From an uncultured Porphyromonadaceae bacterium (GTDB taxonomy: Bacteria; Bacteroidota; Bacteroidia; Bacteroidales; Muribaculaceae): a stretch of 64,000 nt of DNA. A program made the translations under genes and the position numbers. Below, piece by piece: positions 27,316 through 36,813 of the stretch. The stretch covers positions 14,857-78,856 of the forward strand of contig CALDIF010000084.1 of assembly GCA_937901905.1 (NCBI GenBank), in the 5' to 3' direction. Numbering within the stretch: the stretch's first letter is position 1; every line of letters starts with the position of its first letter. The notes beneath the pieces were generated by a model that was not told where the DNA came from, made no database searches, and saw only the letters and a list, made by a program, of their open reading frames with translations.

Positions 27316-28161
27316 TCACTTCTTCAACCCTTCAGTTCTATCAAAATCGGTCAGGTTTTCAACATCGGCACGGGTTAGGGAATCCAAGTCGGGGAAGAAA
27401 TGCAGTCCCGTTACCCGCTCCACCTGTGACAACGAATAGGTGTATAACTCCTTCTTGTCCTTGTCAGATGAATTACGATAGATAAAACCGATAGCGCGCG
27501 GCCCGTTGAGGCACAATACAACCTTGAAAAAAGCGTCGGGTACAGCGACTTGATTTTCTCCGATGAATTGCATTGTGTTGCTCTTGAAATACATCGGACC
27601 GGTGACGATGTATATGTCACCGTATTGTTCAGCCCACTTGCGACATGAATTTTCTATTGTGTTCCAAGCACCGGTATTGAGACTCCGGTCTTGCGGGCAT
27701 ATATTGGTCAGCAGGAACGTCTTGCTCATCGCCTCATAATTCCACTTGTTGTCACCTGCCGGACACAAGTGACCGCGAGTGTAACCGCTCTTCTTGTAAT
27801 CGATATTACAGGCGCGTGGCATGGGCACATCGGTGTCCTCACGATAGTCGTTGGTGCGAGGTATCGGTCCGGTAGTGTGCGAGCCGTACAGATGCCATGC
27901 GACCCAATTGGGGCAGCGAGTATCACAATTGTAGGACACCACGTAGGACTTACGGACAAGCATCTGCTCGGATACACCCTCGATAGGTGACACTGTACCG
28001 ACACCATGGAAATCGGTGGGGTCGTCAACACGCACCGGCTGCTCGACAGGAGGTGTGCTGACAAAGGCTGCCGACTCGGCTGCCGATAATTTTTCGTCTT
28101 TGCTATGGGTGCACGACACACATAGCAACAACGACAATGATATGACAAGTAACTTATTCAT
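27316..28161 (-). CDS. DNA/RNA non-specific endonuclease lipoprotein (NUC1 family)
   Basis: The protein is 281 aa with a lipoprotein signal (LLVISLSLLLCVSCTHS). The beta-beta-alpha-metal active site is visible as YTRGHLCPAGDNKW, in which RGH carries the general-base His, followed by TNICPQDRSLNTGAWN with the Mg2+-binding Asn. It would degrade nucleic acid at the cell surface or in the periplasm for nutrient salvage. It is the first gene of a pair with the FtsX-type permease. Confidence 0.87.
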   Translation of the reverse strand: MNKLLVISLSLLLCVSCTHSKDEKLSAAESAAFVSTPPVEQPVRVDDPTDFHGVGTVSPIEGVSEQMLVRKSYVVSYNCDTRCPNWVAWHLYGSHTTGPIPRTNDYREDTDVPMPRACNIDYKKSGYTRGHLCPAGDNKWNYEAMSKTFLLTNICPQDRSLNTGAWNTIENSCRKWAEQYGDIYIVTGPMYFKSNTMQFIGENQVAVPDAFFKVVLCLNGPRAIGFIYRNSSDKDKKELYTYSLSQVERVTGLHFFPDLDSLTRADVENLTDFDRTEGLKK

Positions 28162-28170
28162 TCTTTTCTT

Positions 28171-28206
28171 GACTGTTGCGCATGCAAAGACTGTTGCGCA
28201 TGCAAA
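28171..28206. repeat. 18-bp tandem duplication
   Basis: The unit GACTGTTGCGCATGCAAA occurs twice without a gap (28171-28188, 28189-28206). It overlaps the nuclease promoter's -7 box, so the initially transcribed region is duplicated. Confidence 0.85.
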
Positions 28207-28210
28207 GTTA
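28203..28210 (-). promoter_or_regulatory. -7 box of the nuclease operon
   Basis: TAACTTTG on the - strand lies about 42 nt before the nuclease ATG. A TTGT lies about 20 nt upstream. Confidence 0.5.
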
Positions 28211-28275
28211 GTAAAACAAAACTTGTGTTACAACTTTTGTTGCTCCATATCGGATTTGACAACTTGTAAACTTCA

Positions 28276-28311
28276 TTTGTCTTGTCATATCAAGGAAAAT
28301 CGTTAATTTTG
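28276..28311 (+). promoter_or_regulatory. Promoter of the BtuFCD-like operon
   Basis: TTTG (28276-28279) and TAATTTTG (28304-28311) are 24 nt apart, slightly long. The lipoprotein ATG follows at 28337. No cobalamin riboswitch is visible in the very short leader. Confidence 0.5.
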
Positions 28312-28336
28312 CAGTAAATAATGCGATTTGAATGTG

Positions 28337-29440
28337 ATGAATTTCCGTTTATTGATACTTTTGTTGGCATTGGTGTCATTGGGTTGTAGGCGTGCCGACA
28401 CCAATATCGACCCGAACACAGTTAAGGACGAAGCGCCCACGGCATCACTACTAACCCTTGTCACTCACGACAAATACACCCTCGCCACGATAGATAACCC
28501 GTGGGGCAAAGGTGTGTTGCGTCAATATGCTCTCGTGCCTCGCAATACCGATTTACCCGACTCTTTACCTGCAGGTGCGGTCGTTGTACGCACCCCGATA
28601 CAACGGGCACTGGTATATTCGGTGGTACACAGCAGTTTGTTAAAAGAATTGGGTGGCGGCGATGCTATTGGCGGTGTTGTTGATGCCATGTTTTTCACCG
28701 ACCCCGAGGTTGGCGATGCCGTTAAAGCCGGCACTATTGCCGACTGCGGTTCGAGTGCTGCACCCGACATCGAAAAAATCATCGCCTTGCAGCCCGATGC
28801 CGTTATTTTGGACACTTACCAGAGTTTCAGTTATGGGCAGTTGAGCCACACGTCGGCACCCGTCATCGAATGTGCCGACTATATGGAAACGACTCCGTTA
28901 GGTCGTGCCGAATGGGTGAAATTTTATGGAACCTTGATTGGTCAACGCGAGCGAGCCGACTCGCTCTTCAACGCAGTAAAAGAGAGTTACCAATCGACCC
29001 GGTCACAGTGCGCCACTGCCAAGCGTCGACCTCGCGTACTGACCGAGACTGTCATCAGCGGCATTTGGAATGTCCCCGGCGGCAACAGTTACATGGCACG
29101 GTTGCTCGACGATGCCGGCGGTGACTACCCGTGGCGAGACACCGACAGTGCCGGCTCGTTGAACCTTGACATCACGAGCGTACTCGCGACAGCGCAAGAT
29201 GCCGACGTGTGGCTCATCAAGTCGTTCAATATTCACACCCTTTCCGACTTGCTTGCCGCCAATGCGCTCAACGCCGAGTTTGCCGCTTACAAGTCGGGCA
29301 ATGTGTACGTGTGCGACACCAACCGTTCGCGCTTGTACGAGAAATTTCCGTTTCACCCCGACGTGCTGTTGAGAGAATATCACAACATCTTCATCGGCAA
29401 GGATAAGGAGTTGATTTTTTTCAAGCGCATTGACCGATGA
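28337..29440 (+). CDS. ABC-type cobalamin/iron-siderophore substrate-binding lipoprotein
   Basis: The start ATG at 28337 gives a lipoprotein signal (LLALVSLGCRRAD); an upstream in-frame TTG is less likely. The protein is about 367 aa. The PF01497 fold is seen in ERI-like RALVYSVVHSSLL, ALQPDAVIL and the VIECADYMETTPLGRAEW block common in Bacteroidetes. It captures the substrate for the BtuC/BtuD-like pair downstream and overlaps the permease start by 4 nt. Whether the ligand is B12, haem or a siderophore cannot be read from the sequence. Confidence 0.82.
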   Translation: MNFRLLILLLALVSLGCRRADTNIDPNTVKDEAPTASLLTLVTHDKYTLATIDNPWGKGVLRQYALVPRNTDLPDSLPAGAVVVRTPIQRALVYSVVHSSLLKELGGGDAIGGVVDAMFFTDPEVGDAVKAGTIADCGSSAAPDIEKIIALQPDAVILDTYQSFSYGQLSHTSAPVIECADYMETTPLGRAEWVKFYGTLIGQRERADSLFNAVKESYQSTRSQCATAKRRPRVLTETVISGIWNVPGGNSYMARLLDDAGGDYPWRDTDSAGSLNLDITSVLATAQDADVWLIKSFNIHTLSDLLAANALNAEFAAYKSGNVYVCDTNRSRLYEKFPFHPDVLLREYHNIFIGKDKELIFFKRIDR

Positions 29441-30471
29441 ACGGACACCGATTTACCATAGTAATGGGGATAACAGGCTTGTTGCTTGTAATTACTGCCG
29501 TGGCTTGTTTACTGCACGGCACGGTAGACATTGATGCCCTTGCCGTGTGGCACGCGTTGACCGGCCAGGGTAGCGGCAATCACGCGTGGGATATAATTGT
29601 TGTCCACAGCCGCTTGCCCATGATAGTGACAGCGGCTCTGTGCGGAGCGGCTCTGTCGGTAGCCGGTCTGTTGTTGCAAACGACATTTGACAATCCCCTC
29701 GCGGGACCGTCAATATTGGGGGTGTCAAGCGGGGCGGGTCTCGGTGTTGCCATCGTGATGCTCGCCATGGGCGGGACGGCACCGGGCATGGCAGACTTGC
29801 AACTGAGTGCCGGTGTCACAGTACTTGCCGCCGCATGGCTGGGTGCCATTGCTGTGCTCGCTATACTGATAGCCATGGCATCAATAGTGCGCAACAGCAC
29901 CATGCTACTCATCGTGGGCATTCTTGTCAGTTACTTGACAGGTAGCATTATTTCTTTGTTAAACTCGGTTGCCAACGAACAAGGTGTTCACAGTTATGTG
30001 GCATGGGGGTTAGGCACGTTCGGCGGTGTGAGCACAGCACAACTGCCCCTTTACAGTGCAGTCATTATCATTGCTATAATCGGAGCGTTCTTGATGATCA
30101 AGCCACTCAACGCACTGTTATTGGGGACACGATATGCCGAGAACCTCGGAGTCAACACGCGACGAACACGAGTAATACTGCTATTGTTAACAGGAGTACT
30201 CACAGCAACAGTGACCGCCTACTGCGGTCCCATAGGCTTCATTGGACTTGTAGTACCACACATCGCACGCCTCGCCCTCGGCACCGGAAATCACACTCAC
30301 CTCATACCGGCATCAGCCCTAATGGGAGCGGTTGTAACACTATTGTGTGCTTTATTAAGCGTGAGCGGTCCTCACGGAGTCATTCCAATCAATGCAATCA
30401 CTCCGATTATCGGTGTTCCCGTGATCATCTATATCATTATCAACCGTCGACGCATCAACTACTTCAACTGA
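29437..30471 (+). CDS. FecCD/BtuC-type ABC permease
   Basis: The protein is 344 aa with about ten hydrophobic helices. Family motifs are SRLPMIVTAALCGAALSVAGLL, NPLAGPSILGVSSGAGLG and CGPIGFIGLVVPHIAR, the last being the coupling loop for the ATPase. It forms the inner-membrane channel of the importer. Overlaps on both sides (ATGA with the binding protein, 2-nt gap to the ATPase) show a tight operon. Confidence 0.9.
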   Translation: MNGHRFTIVMGITGLLLVITAVACLLHGTVDIDALAVWHALTGQGSGNHAWDIIVVHSRLPMIVTAALCGAALSVAGLLLQTTFDNPLAGPSILGVSSGAGLGVAIVMLAMGGTAPGMADLQLSAGVTVLAAAWLGAIAVLAILIAMASIVRNSTMLLIVGILVSYLTGSIISLLNSVANEQGVHSYVAWGLGTFGGVSTAQLPLYSAVIIIAIIGAFLMIKPLNALLLGTRYAENLGVNTRRTRVILLLLTGVLTATVTAYCGPIGFIGLVVPHIARLALGTGNHTHLIPASALMGAVVTLLCALLSVSGPHGVIPINAITPIIGVPVIIYIIINRRRINYFN

Positions 30472-30473
30472 CA

Positions 30474-31241
30474 ATGGGAGCGATTTTGACAACCCACTCG
30501 CTGGAGGTGGGATATGACGGCAAGCCTCTTCTCGGCAACATGACACTCTCGCTTCACGGTGGTGAGATGACAGCCTTGCTGGGACGCAACGGCGCGGGTA
30601 AATCCACGTTGTTGAAAGTGCTGACTCGCGCCGAACGACCTTTAGGCGGGACAATCACCGTTAACGGGCGTGAAATATGGCAATACACTGCGTCGCAGTG
30701 GGCTCGCACGATGTCTGTCGTCACCACCGAACGCACTATGGTTGGAGCGTTAACGGTCACCGAGGTCGTCTCGTTGGGCAGACAACCGCACACGGGTGTG
30801 CTGGGGCGACTTAACGCTACCGACCGCGACATCGTGCGACATGCGATTGACGCAGTGGGCATGAACGACCTGGCAACGCGCTATTTCGCTTCGCTGAGCG
30901 ATGGTGAGCGACAAAAGGCGATGATAGCGCGCGCGATAGCCCAACAAACACTGATTATCGTTCTTGATGAACCGACAGCGTTTCTCGACGTGGCAAGCCG
31001 CATCGAGACGATGCAACTGCTACACGACATTGCCCGTACCGAGGGCGTTGCCGTGTTGCTAAGCAGTCACGACGTGAGTCAATCGGTCACCGTTGCCGAC
31101 AAGTTATGGGTTATTGACAGTGCGAGACGGTTGCACGACGGCACGCCCGACGAGATCATCGGCAAGGGCACAATGAATAATGTGTTTGAAAATCAGCACA
31201 TTCGTTTCGACCGCACCCGTTTGGACTACTACATGGAATAG
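30474..31241 (+). CDS. BtuD/FecE-type ABC ATP-binding protein
   Basis: The start is ATG 30474, 2 nt after the permease stop; a longer open frame upstream is only the shadow of the permease gene. The protein is 255 aa. Walker A is GRNGAGKST, the signature is SLSDGERQK, Walker B is IIVLDEPTAFLD and the switch His is in LLSSHDVSQS. It powers the importer and is the last gene of the operon. Confidence 0.9.
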   Translation: MGAILTTHSLEVGYDGKPLLGNMTLSLHGGEMTALLGRNGAGKSTLLKVLTRAERPLGGTITVNGREIWQYTASQWARTMSVVTTERTMVGALTVTEVVSLGRQPHTGVLGRLNATDRDIVRHAIDAVGMNDLATRYFASLSDGERQKAMIARAIAQQTLIIVLDEPTAFLDVASRIETMQLLHDIARTEGVAVLLSSHDVSQSVTVADKLWVIDSARRLHDGTPDEIIGKGTMNNVFENQHIRFDRTRLDYYME

Positions 31242-31257
31242 TCCCTATTCCCGACAG

Positions 31258-31848
31258 TTATATCTCGCGTATAACGCGACACGGATTACCGGCGGCGAGC
31301 ACTCCGGCGGGAATGTCGTGCGTCACCACGCTGCCGGCACCTATCACCGTGTTACTGCCGATAGTCACACCGGGCACCACGGTTACGTTTCCACCGATCC
31401 ACACGTTGTCACCAACCGTAATCGGTAATGAATACTCCAAGCCCCTATTGCGTTGCTCTACATCAAGAGGGTGACCGGCAGTATAGAAACTGCAATTGGG
31501 ACCGAGAAACACATGGTCACCGAACGTAACACGCGCCTCATCGAGAATCATAAGATTGGCATTGGCAAAAAAATCCTCACCGACCTCAATGTTAAACCCG
31601 TAATCACACATGAAGGGCGAGATTATTTTAAAACGCTCACCCGTGTGACCCAACAAAGTACGCATCAAGGTAGCACGCCCCTCAAGGTCGCTCGGCAACA
31701 TCATGTTATAGCGGTGACACGCGTCGTGGCATCGGTCTAACAACTCAAGCAACTCGGGGTAACCCACAGCATCGTACAGGTCACCACTCATCATCTCTCG
31801 CAATATTTCTTCTATCGTCTTCACTGCGCTGCAATTATTTTCGGTCAT
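31258..31848 (-). CDS. Maltose/galactoside O-acetyltransferase-like protein
   Basis: The protein is 196 aa. It has the N-terminal Mac domain (MMSGDLYDAVGYPELLELLDRC) and a hexapeptide-repeat beta-helix with the catalytic His in SFYTAGHPLD. WIGGNVTVVPGVTIG and AAGNPCRVIREI close the fold. It acetylates a sugar hydroxyl with acetyl-CoA. It lies 14 nt after the DUF362 gene and is convergent with the ABC operon. Confidence 0.85.
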   Translation of the reverse strand: MTENNCSAVKTIEEILREMMSGDLYDAVGYPELLELLDRCHDACHRYNMMLPSDLEGRATLMRTLLGHTGERFKIISPFMCDYGFNIEVGEDFFANANLMILDEARVTFGDHVFLGPNCSFYTAGHPLDVEQRNRGLEYSLPITVGDNVWIGGNVTVVPGVTIGSNTVIGAGSVVTHDIPAGVLAAGNPCRVIREI

Positions 31849-31862
31849 AACTCACGCGTCCG

Positions 31863-32828
31863 TCACTCGTCAAGGTCAATCAACACATATTGCTTCGACC
31901 CCAAACCTATCATTTCGGCATAGTCGGTAATATAAGTGCCGTGCTGACGATTGATGCGCTCGATGAGAGGTTTGTTGTCATCACCCGGGCGACCGCTGTA
32001 ATTGAACACCTTGTCAAGACATGCCTGATCGACGGCAACGGGGTCGAGCGATGCCATGATGCCCATGTCCTGCAACTCGGGTTTTGCAGGGTGACCGTCG
32101 CAGTCACAGTCGACCGACATATTATTCATAACGTTGATGTAAATCACACGACCGCCGAAGTAATTGTGAACGGCTTGAGCAGCGGCAGCCATCGACTCGA
32201 GGAAATCGTCCTGGGTGGGACCGGCTGCGATATACTCGGGTGTCCACGTCAACTGTGCATCGGTCGTCTTACCTGCCGAGTGAATATAGGCCTTGCCTGC
32301 AGTTGAGGCGACTCCGATGCTCGCATTCTTGAGCACACCACCAAATCCGCCCATAGCATGTCCCTTGAAATGAGCAAGATTAATCATGAAGTCATACCCC
32401 ATGAGGTGTTCGCCTACAATATCATATTTCAGGTGACGCTTGTCCTTGATTGGAATGCGTATTTCGCCGAACTCGTCCATCAGGTCGACGGCAAAGATCG
32501 AGTCGAAACCGTGTTCATGAATTGTTTCCCAATGTTTTAGAGGATCTTGACGCGAGCCTCCATAGGCGGTACAACATTCAACTATTGTCCCGTTAACCTC
32601 ATCAACGAGATTTCTAATCAGTGTCGGTTTCAAGTAATGGTTATTACCGCCCTCGCCTGTTGAGATCTTCACTGCCACGCGCCCGGTTGCCTCGCAATCC
32701 AACGCTTTGTAAATCTTCACTAACGACTCGGGAGTTATCTCACCGGTAAAATACACTTTCGACTGCGCATAAGTCATCACGTTCGTCACCAGCAACAATG
32801 CGGTTAATATCAATCTGCTCGTTTTCAT
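31863..32828 (-). CDS. Secreted DUF362-family protein
   Basis: I chose the ATG at 32828, where MKTSRLILTALLLVTNVMTYAQ forms a signal peptide; the open frame upstream has no such feature. The protein is about 321 aa. It shows the DUF362 blocks VAVKISTGEGG, LAHFKGHAMGGFGGVLKN (conserved His/Gly) and CDCDGHPAKP. The family is of unknown biochemistry and is often annotated as an iron-sulfur or oxidoreductase-like protein. Ferredoxin cysteine sets are not visible here. A TATCTTTG box lies at 32856-32863. Confidence 0.75.
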   Translation of the reverse strand: MKTSRLILTALLLVTNVMTYAQSKVYFTGEITPESLVKIYKALDCEATGRVAVKISTGEGGNNHYLKPTLIRNLVDEVNGTIVECCTAYGGSRQDPLKHWETIHEHGFDSIFAVDLMDEFGEIRIPIKDKRHLKYDIVGEHLMGYDFMINLAHFKGHAMGGFGGVLKNASIGVASTAGKAYIHSAGKTTDAQLTWTPEYIAAGPTQDDFLESMAAAAQAVHNYFGGRVIYINVMNNMSVDCDCDGHPAKPELQDMGIMASLDPVAVDQACLDKVFNYSGRPGDDNKPLIERINRQHGTYITDYAEMIGLGSKQYVLIDLDE

Positions 32829-32955
32829 AGTTTGATTGTCATTTAAATTTTGCAACAAAGATACAACTTTATTTTTACAGTTTACACCTTTAGCCGCTAA
32901 CAATCGTTCGGCAACACCCATTGCACTGCTGACAGGACGTGGGGCGAACGAAAAC

Positions 32956-32989
32956 AAGAGGGTGCGTCACGACCTTGACACACCCCCTT
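32956..32989 (-). terminator. Terminator of the large amylase gene
   Basis: A 14-bp stem with two G-U pairs (32976-32989 with 32956-32969, read on the - strand) closes a 6-nt loop. A T-rich stretch follows. Confidence 0.8.
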
Positions 32990-33034
32990 TTATCGGCAAC
33001 CTGTCGTGTAGCGGCAGTTACCGCTTACATGATT

Positions 33035-36000
33035 TTAATTTATCAATTTGAAAGTCTTGTCGGCAATACGGACGATGAGCACACCGGCAGGCACCTCAAT
33101 AGTGTTGCTGCCGACATTAACCGATACCAGCCGTTCACGACCGTCTACCGTGAGAATGCTCACCACCCCGTCAACGGGCGTGTCAATCACGAGCATGCCA
33201 CCCACGATGCGTGCGACCGATTGTGAGTCGCTCACGTCCACCACACCTGTAGTGGAATCCACGGTCACGATACAAGTTGCACTGTAACCGCCGACAGCGG
33301 CAGTGATTGTCGATACTCCGCTTTGCAAGCCGGTGATGTTTCCTCCGACAACGGCGGCACGTCGAGGAGCGTTGCTACCTGTTCTCAACGGTGACACGTC
33401 GCCGCTTGACACGCTCACCACTGTCGGGTCGCTACTCGTCCAAGTGATCGGTGTACTCACGTTGGTGCCACTCACGGTTGCCTGCAACGAGAATGTCGCG
33501 CCCAAACCCAACCTGAAGGCGGGATATTCAAGCGTCACCCCGGTTATCGTTTCGGTCATATCGTCAAAATAAACGACATTATAGTGTCCTTCACCATCGA
33601 CTGTGGTACCAAGTTCATAGTAACGGTCACTATTGATGTTGTAAATATTCACCGTTTGAGTTCCGCTGCCATTATTAATCACAATATTGACTGCATAATC
33701 TTCTGCCGTGATTTCATATTCCATATAATACCACGGCATACCGTCGATCATCTTCACATTATCACTCAATGTACCGGGCCACGTCGTGAGCACAGTCGAG
33801 GCGTCCCATGAGTGGAAGTACACGTTATCCCAGTCATCGGGCAACTTAAAATAAACGGTAGCGATATACGGTTCAAAGGGTGTTGTTTCACTTACGTTAT
33901 ATTTTCCCTGACCATCGGTAGTGGTGTCGAGTTCGTAGTAAACTGTTTCCGTAATCCCGGTGATGTCCACCGTTTGTTTACCATTGTTATTGTTGTTGAT
34001 TACAACATTCACATTGGCACCTTCGGTAGCGATGGTAAAGGTGCGGTAACACCATGTTTCGCCTCCGATGACAACTGTCGTCGTCGCACCTCCGGGCCAA
34101 TCGTCGTTGAGAGTCGTTCCGTCGGCATTATTAATGGTTCCATCACTCCCCCATGCATGCATCATCACCGTGTCCCAACCGCTCGCAGGTTTCTTGAAGT
34201 AAACGGTCACATCGTAGGGGGTGAACTGTATCACCGGATCAACGGGGTCGGGGTCTGACGGGTCAAGCACCTCGTATTTGCCGTTATTTAATAACGCTCC
34301 GAGTTTGTAATACACGTCGCCGGTAATACCCGTTATGTCGTTAGTTTGGCTTCCGTCACCATTACTGAAAATGACGTTGAAACTGTAATTGTCGTCCGCC
34401 CTCTCAAATGTGTGATAGTAGTAGGTATCACCATCTATCACTGTTGTGGCTGTTATCTCGGTGCCGGGCCAGCTGCCCAATGCCTTACTGTCGTTGCTGT
34501 CCCAACTATAGTAGTACACATGTTCCCAACCCGGATCCTTGAAATAGACTGTTGCCGTGAGTGGTACCACGACTTGGTCGGTTATATCATCCACAGTGTA
34601 TGGAGAATTATTGTTACCTCCACCCGTGATCTCAAAGAAAACATCTTCGGTAATACCCTCAAGATTTTCGGTTTGATTGGTATTGCCGTTACTACCCTTG
34701 TTAAAAACAAGATTAACGGTATAGGAACTCGAAGTTTTGGGATAAGAGAAATAGTAATAGGTTACGCCATCTATTTCCTTGGTCGCCGTAACGCGCTCGC
34801 CGGGCCACGTGCCGTTAGGATTTTCGCCGTCACTGTCCCACGAGTAGTAATAGACATTAGTCCAGCCATAACTTGAACCGGGATCCTTGAGGTACACCGT
34901 GATGGGGTCGGGTATGGTGTAAGAACGTTCGGCGTTGCTACCCGACACCACGTTGTTTCCATTCAATAGAGCCACCTTGAGCGTCATGCTTTCATCAACA
35001 CGCACAGTCGAGCCACCGGACACCCGTGTCCCGTTGTCGGCAGCAGGTGTCGTACCGTCGGTGGTATACACCAGCGTGGTGTAGGACGATGACACCGCTG
35101 TGAGTGTCACATCAAACGCGGTGCCATAATAACCCGACGGTTTATCTATCCACGCCAAATTTGCCGAAGTGGGCATAAAATACTTGTAGTTGTCGCCTTC
35201 TAAAATTTCAACCGTGTTACTCGGTCCGGCATAGGTGTCAACATTACTGCCCACGGCACATATCAGTGTTGTCTTGGTTCCGGTGGTTGTCACCACATAA
35301 CGTGACGCGGTGGAAGAGGACTGTGAATAGGTGCTTGTGTTGGTCACACCTGCAGCCTTGCGTGCTGCAATCATATTCTTCAATTCGGCGGAATAGGCTT
35401 TCCAATGTGGCAAGAAGATACACGGTGTACCGGGCATGGCAAGCATGAAAGCGTTGGCTGCCAAAATGTCGTGTTCTATCGGATCCTTGCTGTAACCGGT
35501 CACGTTGCCGCGATCCTGTGTATCATGATTTTCAACAAACGTCACAGCCCACTGCTTATAACTGCCACTCTCGAAATTGTTACTTACCAACGGATAACCG
35601 CCACCCCCGGTATTAGCCTGACCGAGTTTTGTCCAATCGTTGTCGTTAATCGCGTTACGCACCGTATATCGAAACTGGAAGTCGAACGCAGCACTGGTGG
35701 GTACACCGCTTGATTTGGTGCCGTCTATCCAAGTCTTTATTTCACTGCCGGTTTTCCAGCACTCGCCCACACTGAACTGCGGTTGAGCCGAATTGTTGTA
35801 CATTGCAGTGTAAATGGGAGAATAACCCGCCACCATGTCGTAACGGAAACCCACGTACCCGAGGTCATTGAGCAACATGTTCAAGTAAGCCTTGACGTTG
35901 TTCTGCACATTTGTACTGGTGTGATCCAGGTCACGCATACCGGTCTAGCCGTCACCCGTGTCGGGATTACCGAGATTTTCACCGCTTTGCAAGTGTTGCG

Positions 36001-36469
36001 CAGTCTCACCACCATCATCGTCACTCACAATATCACTCGCTGTGAGACGGTAGGTAACACCATTATATGTTTCACTTACAAAATCAGTCCAGTTGCTTTC
36101 GTTTTGACGGTGATTGATAACCACATCACCGATAATACCGATGTTATGAGCGGACATCGTGGCGACCATAGTACGCAACTCGCTCTCGGTACCGAACGAA
36201 CTGTTGTAGTGCCCCGGGAACCAATATCTGGGGGAATAACCCATTTGATTACCGTCACCGCAATTACCGGCATTAGGTATCCAAAGTAAATCAATGTGAC
36301 CGTCCAAGTCGGCTGCCATGCTCTGCAAGTTTGTCCACTTGGTGTCAGCATAACTGTCCCATGAGAAACCTTGCATCATCACGCCACCGTAGTTACCGGG
36401 CCAACCCTGTGCTATAGCAGCACTTGAAGTGAGCATTACTGCCGACATCAATGTTAGTGTTGTTTTCAT
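33035..36469 (-). pseudogene. Multi-module starch-binding alpha-amylase interrupted by one in-frame TAG
   Basis: The reading frame from ATG 36469 to 33035 encodes about 1,144 residues but is split by a single TAG at 35945-35947 with no frame change. Order: signal peptide (1-20), GH13 catalytic domain (nucleophile Asp in FRYDM, acid Glu in SVGECW, Asp in ENHDTQ), chitobiase/FN3-like segment, four CBM26-like starch-binding modules, a Big_2-like domain, and a 60-residue tail resembling a type IX secretion sorting domain (DGVVSILTVDGRE…LIVRIADKTFKLIN). The stop falls before the nucleophile, so the N-terminal fragment alone would be inactive. The downstream 967 codons remain open, so the lesion is recent, read through, or a sequencing error. 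Confidence 0.8.
33611..34903 (-). repeat. Four tandem CBM26-like starch-binding modules
   Basis: Four modules of about 90 residues lie at 34628-34903, 34301-34558, 33929-34216 and 33611-33868. Each opens with a VYxKxPxxW-like strand, carries an (H/Y)xWxS(D) block, a W-PG motif, and ends with IxxITxxxYYEL. Aromatic residues at matching places suggest starch contact sites. Confidence 0.8.
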
Positions 36470-36483
36470 CGCGTTATATCTTG

Positions 36484-36504
36484 GTTATATGTTATATGTT
36501 ATAT
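36484..36504. repeat. Three tandem GTTATAT repeats
   Basis: The 7-mer GTTATAT occurs three times in a row, about 15 nt upstream of the large amylase start and inside its 5' leader. The whole gap 36470-36813 holds this repeat, two divergent promoters and no clear gene; a 32-codon ORF at 36682-36780 is too weak to call. Confidence 0.8.
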
Positions 36505-36556
36505 GATAAAAAATTGTTGAACTATCAGATTTACAAACTTTGAGTGCTTTGGACAA

Positions 36557-36564
36557 CAAATCTA
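36557..36564 (-). promoter_or_regulatory. -7 box of the large amylase
   Basis: TAGATTTG on the - strand lies about 88 nt before the amylase ATG. A TTTG lies 23 nt upstream. Confidence 0.5.
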
Positions 36565-36643
36565 CACATTATCTTGAAAAAAAACAACAAATCACAAGCA
36601 AAAACAGCAAAATTGCCCGAAAACGATAGTACGAAACAAAATA

Positions 36644-36675
36644 TTTGCGGAAATATGTAAAAAATGTTACCTTTG
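36644..36675 (+). promoter_or_regulatory. Promoter of the HerA-like ATPase gene
   Basis: TTTG (36644-36647) and TACCTTTG (36668-36675) are 20 nt apart, a near-consensus pair. The leader to the ATG at 36814 is about 130 nt. Confidence 0.7.
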
Positions 36676-36813
36676 CGGATAATGAAACTCACGGTCGGAT
36701 CTCATTTGCTCGGATGTCTCGCTATCTTGCCGTTGTTTACACGACAACGATGGGTTGTGCACCTCAAGTCAAATCAATAGAAACCGCCGTTAAAACAACT
36801 AAAATCAAACACA

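Noticed and set aside
30003..30473. Long N-terminal extension of the ABC ATPase
   Set aside because: It runs inside the permease gene in another frame; the ATG at 30474 opens the normal ATPase N-terminus.
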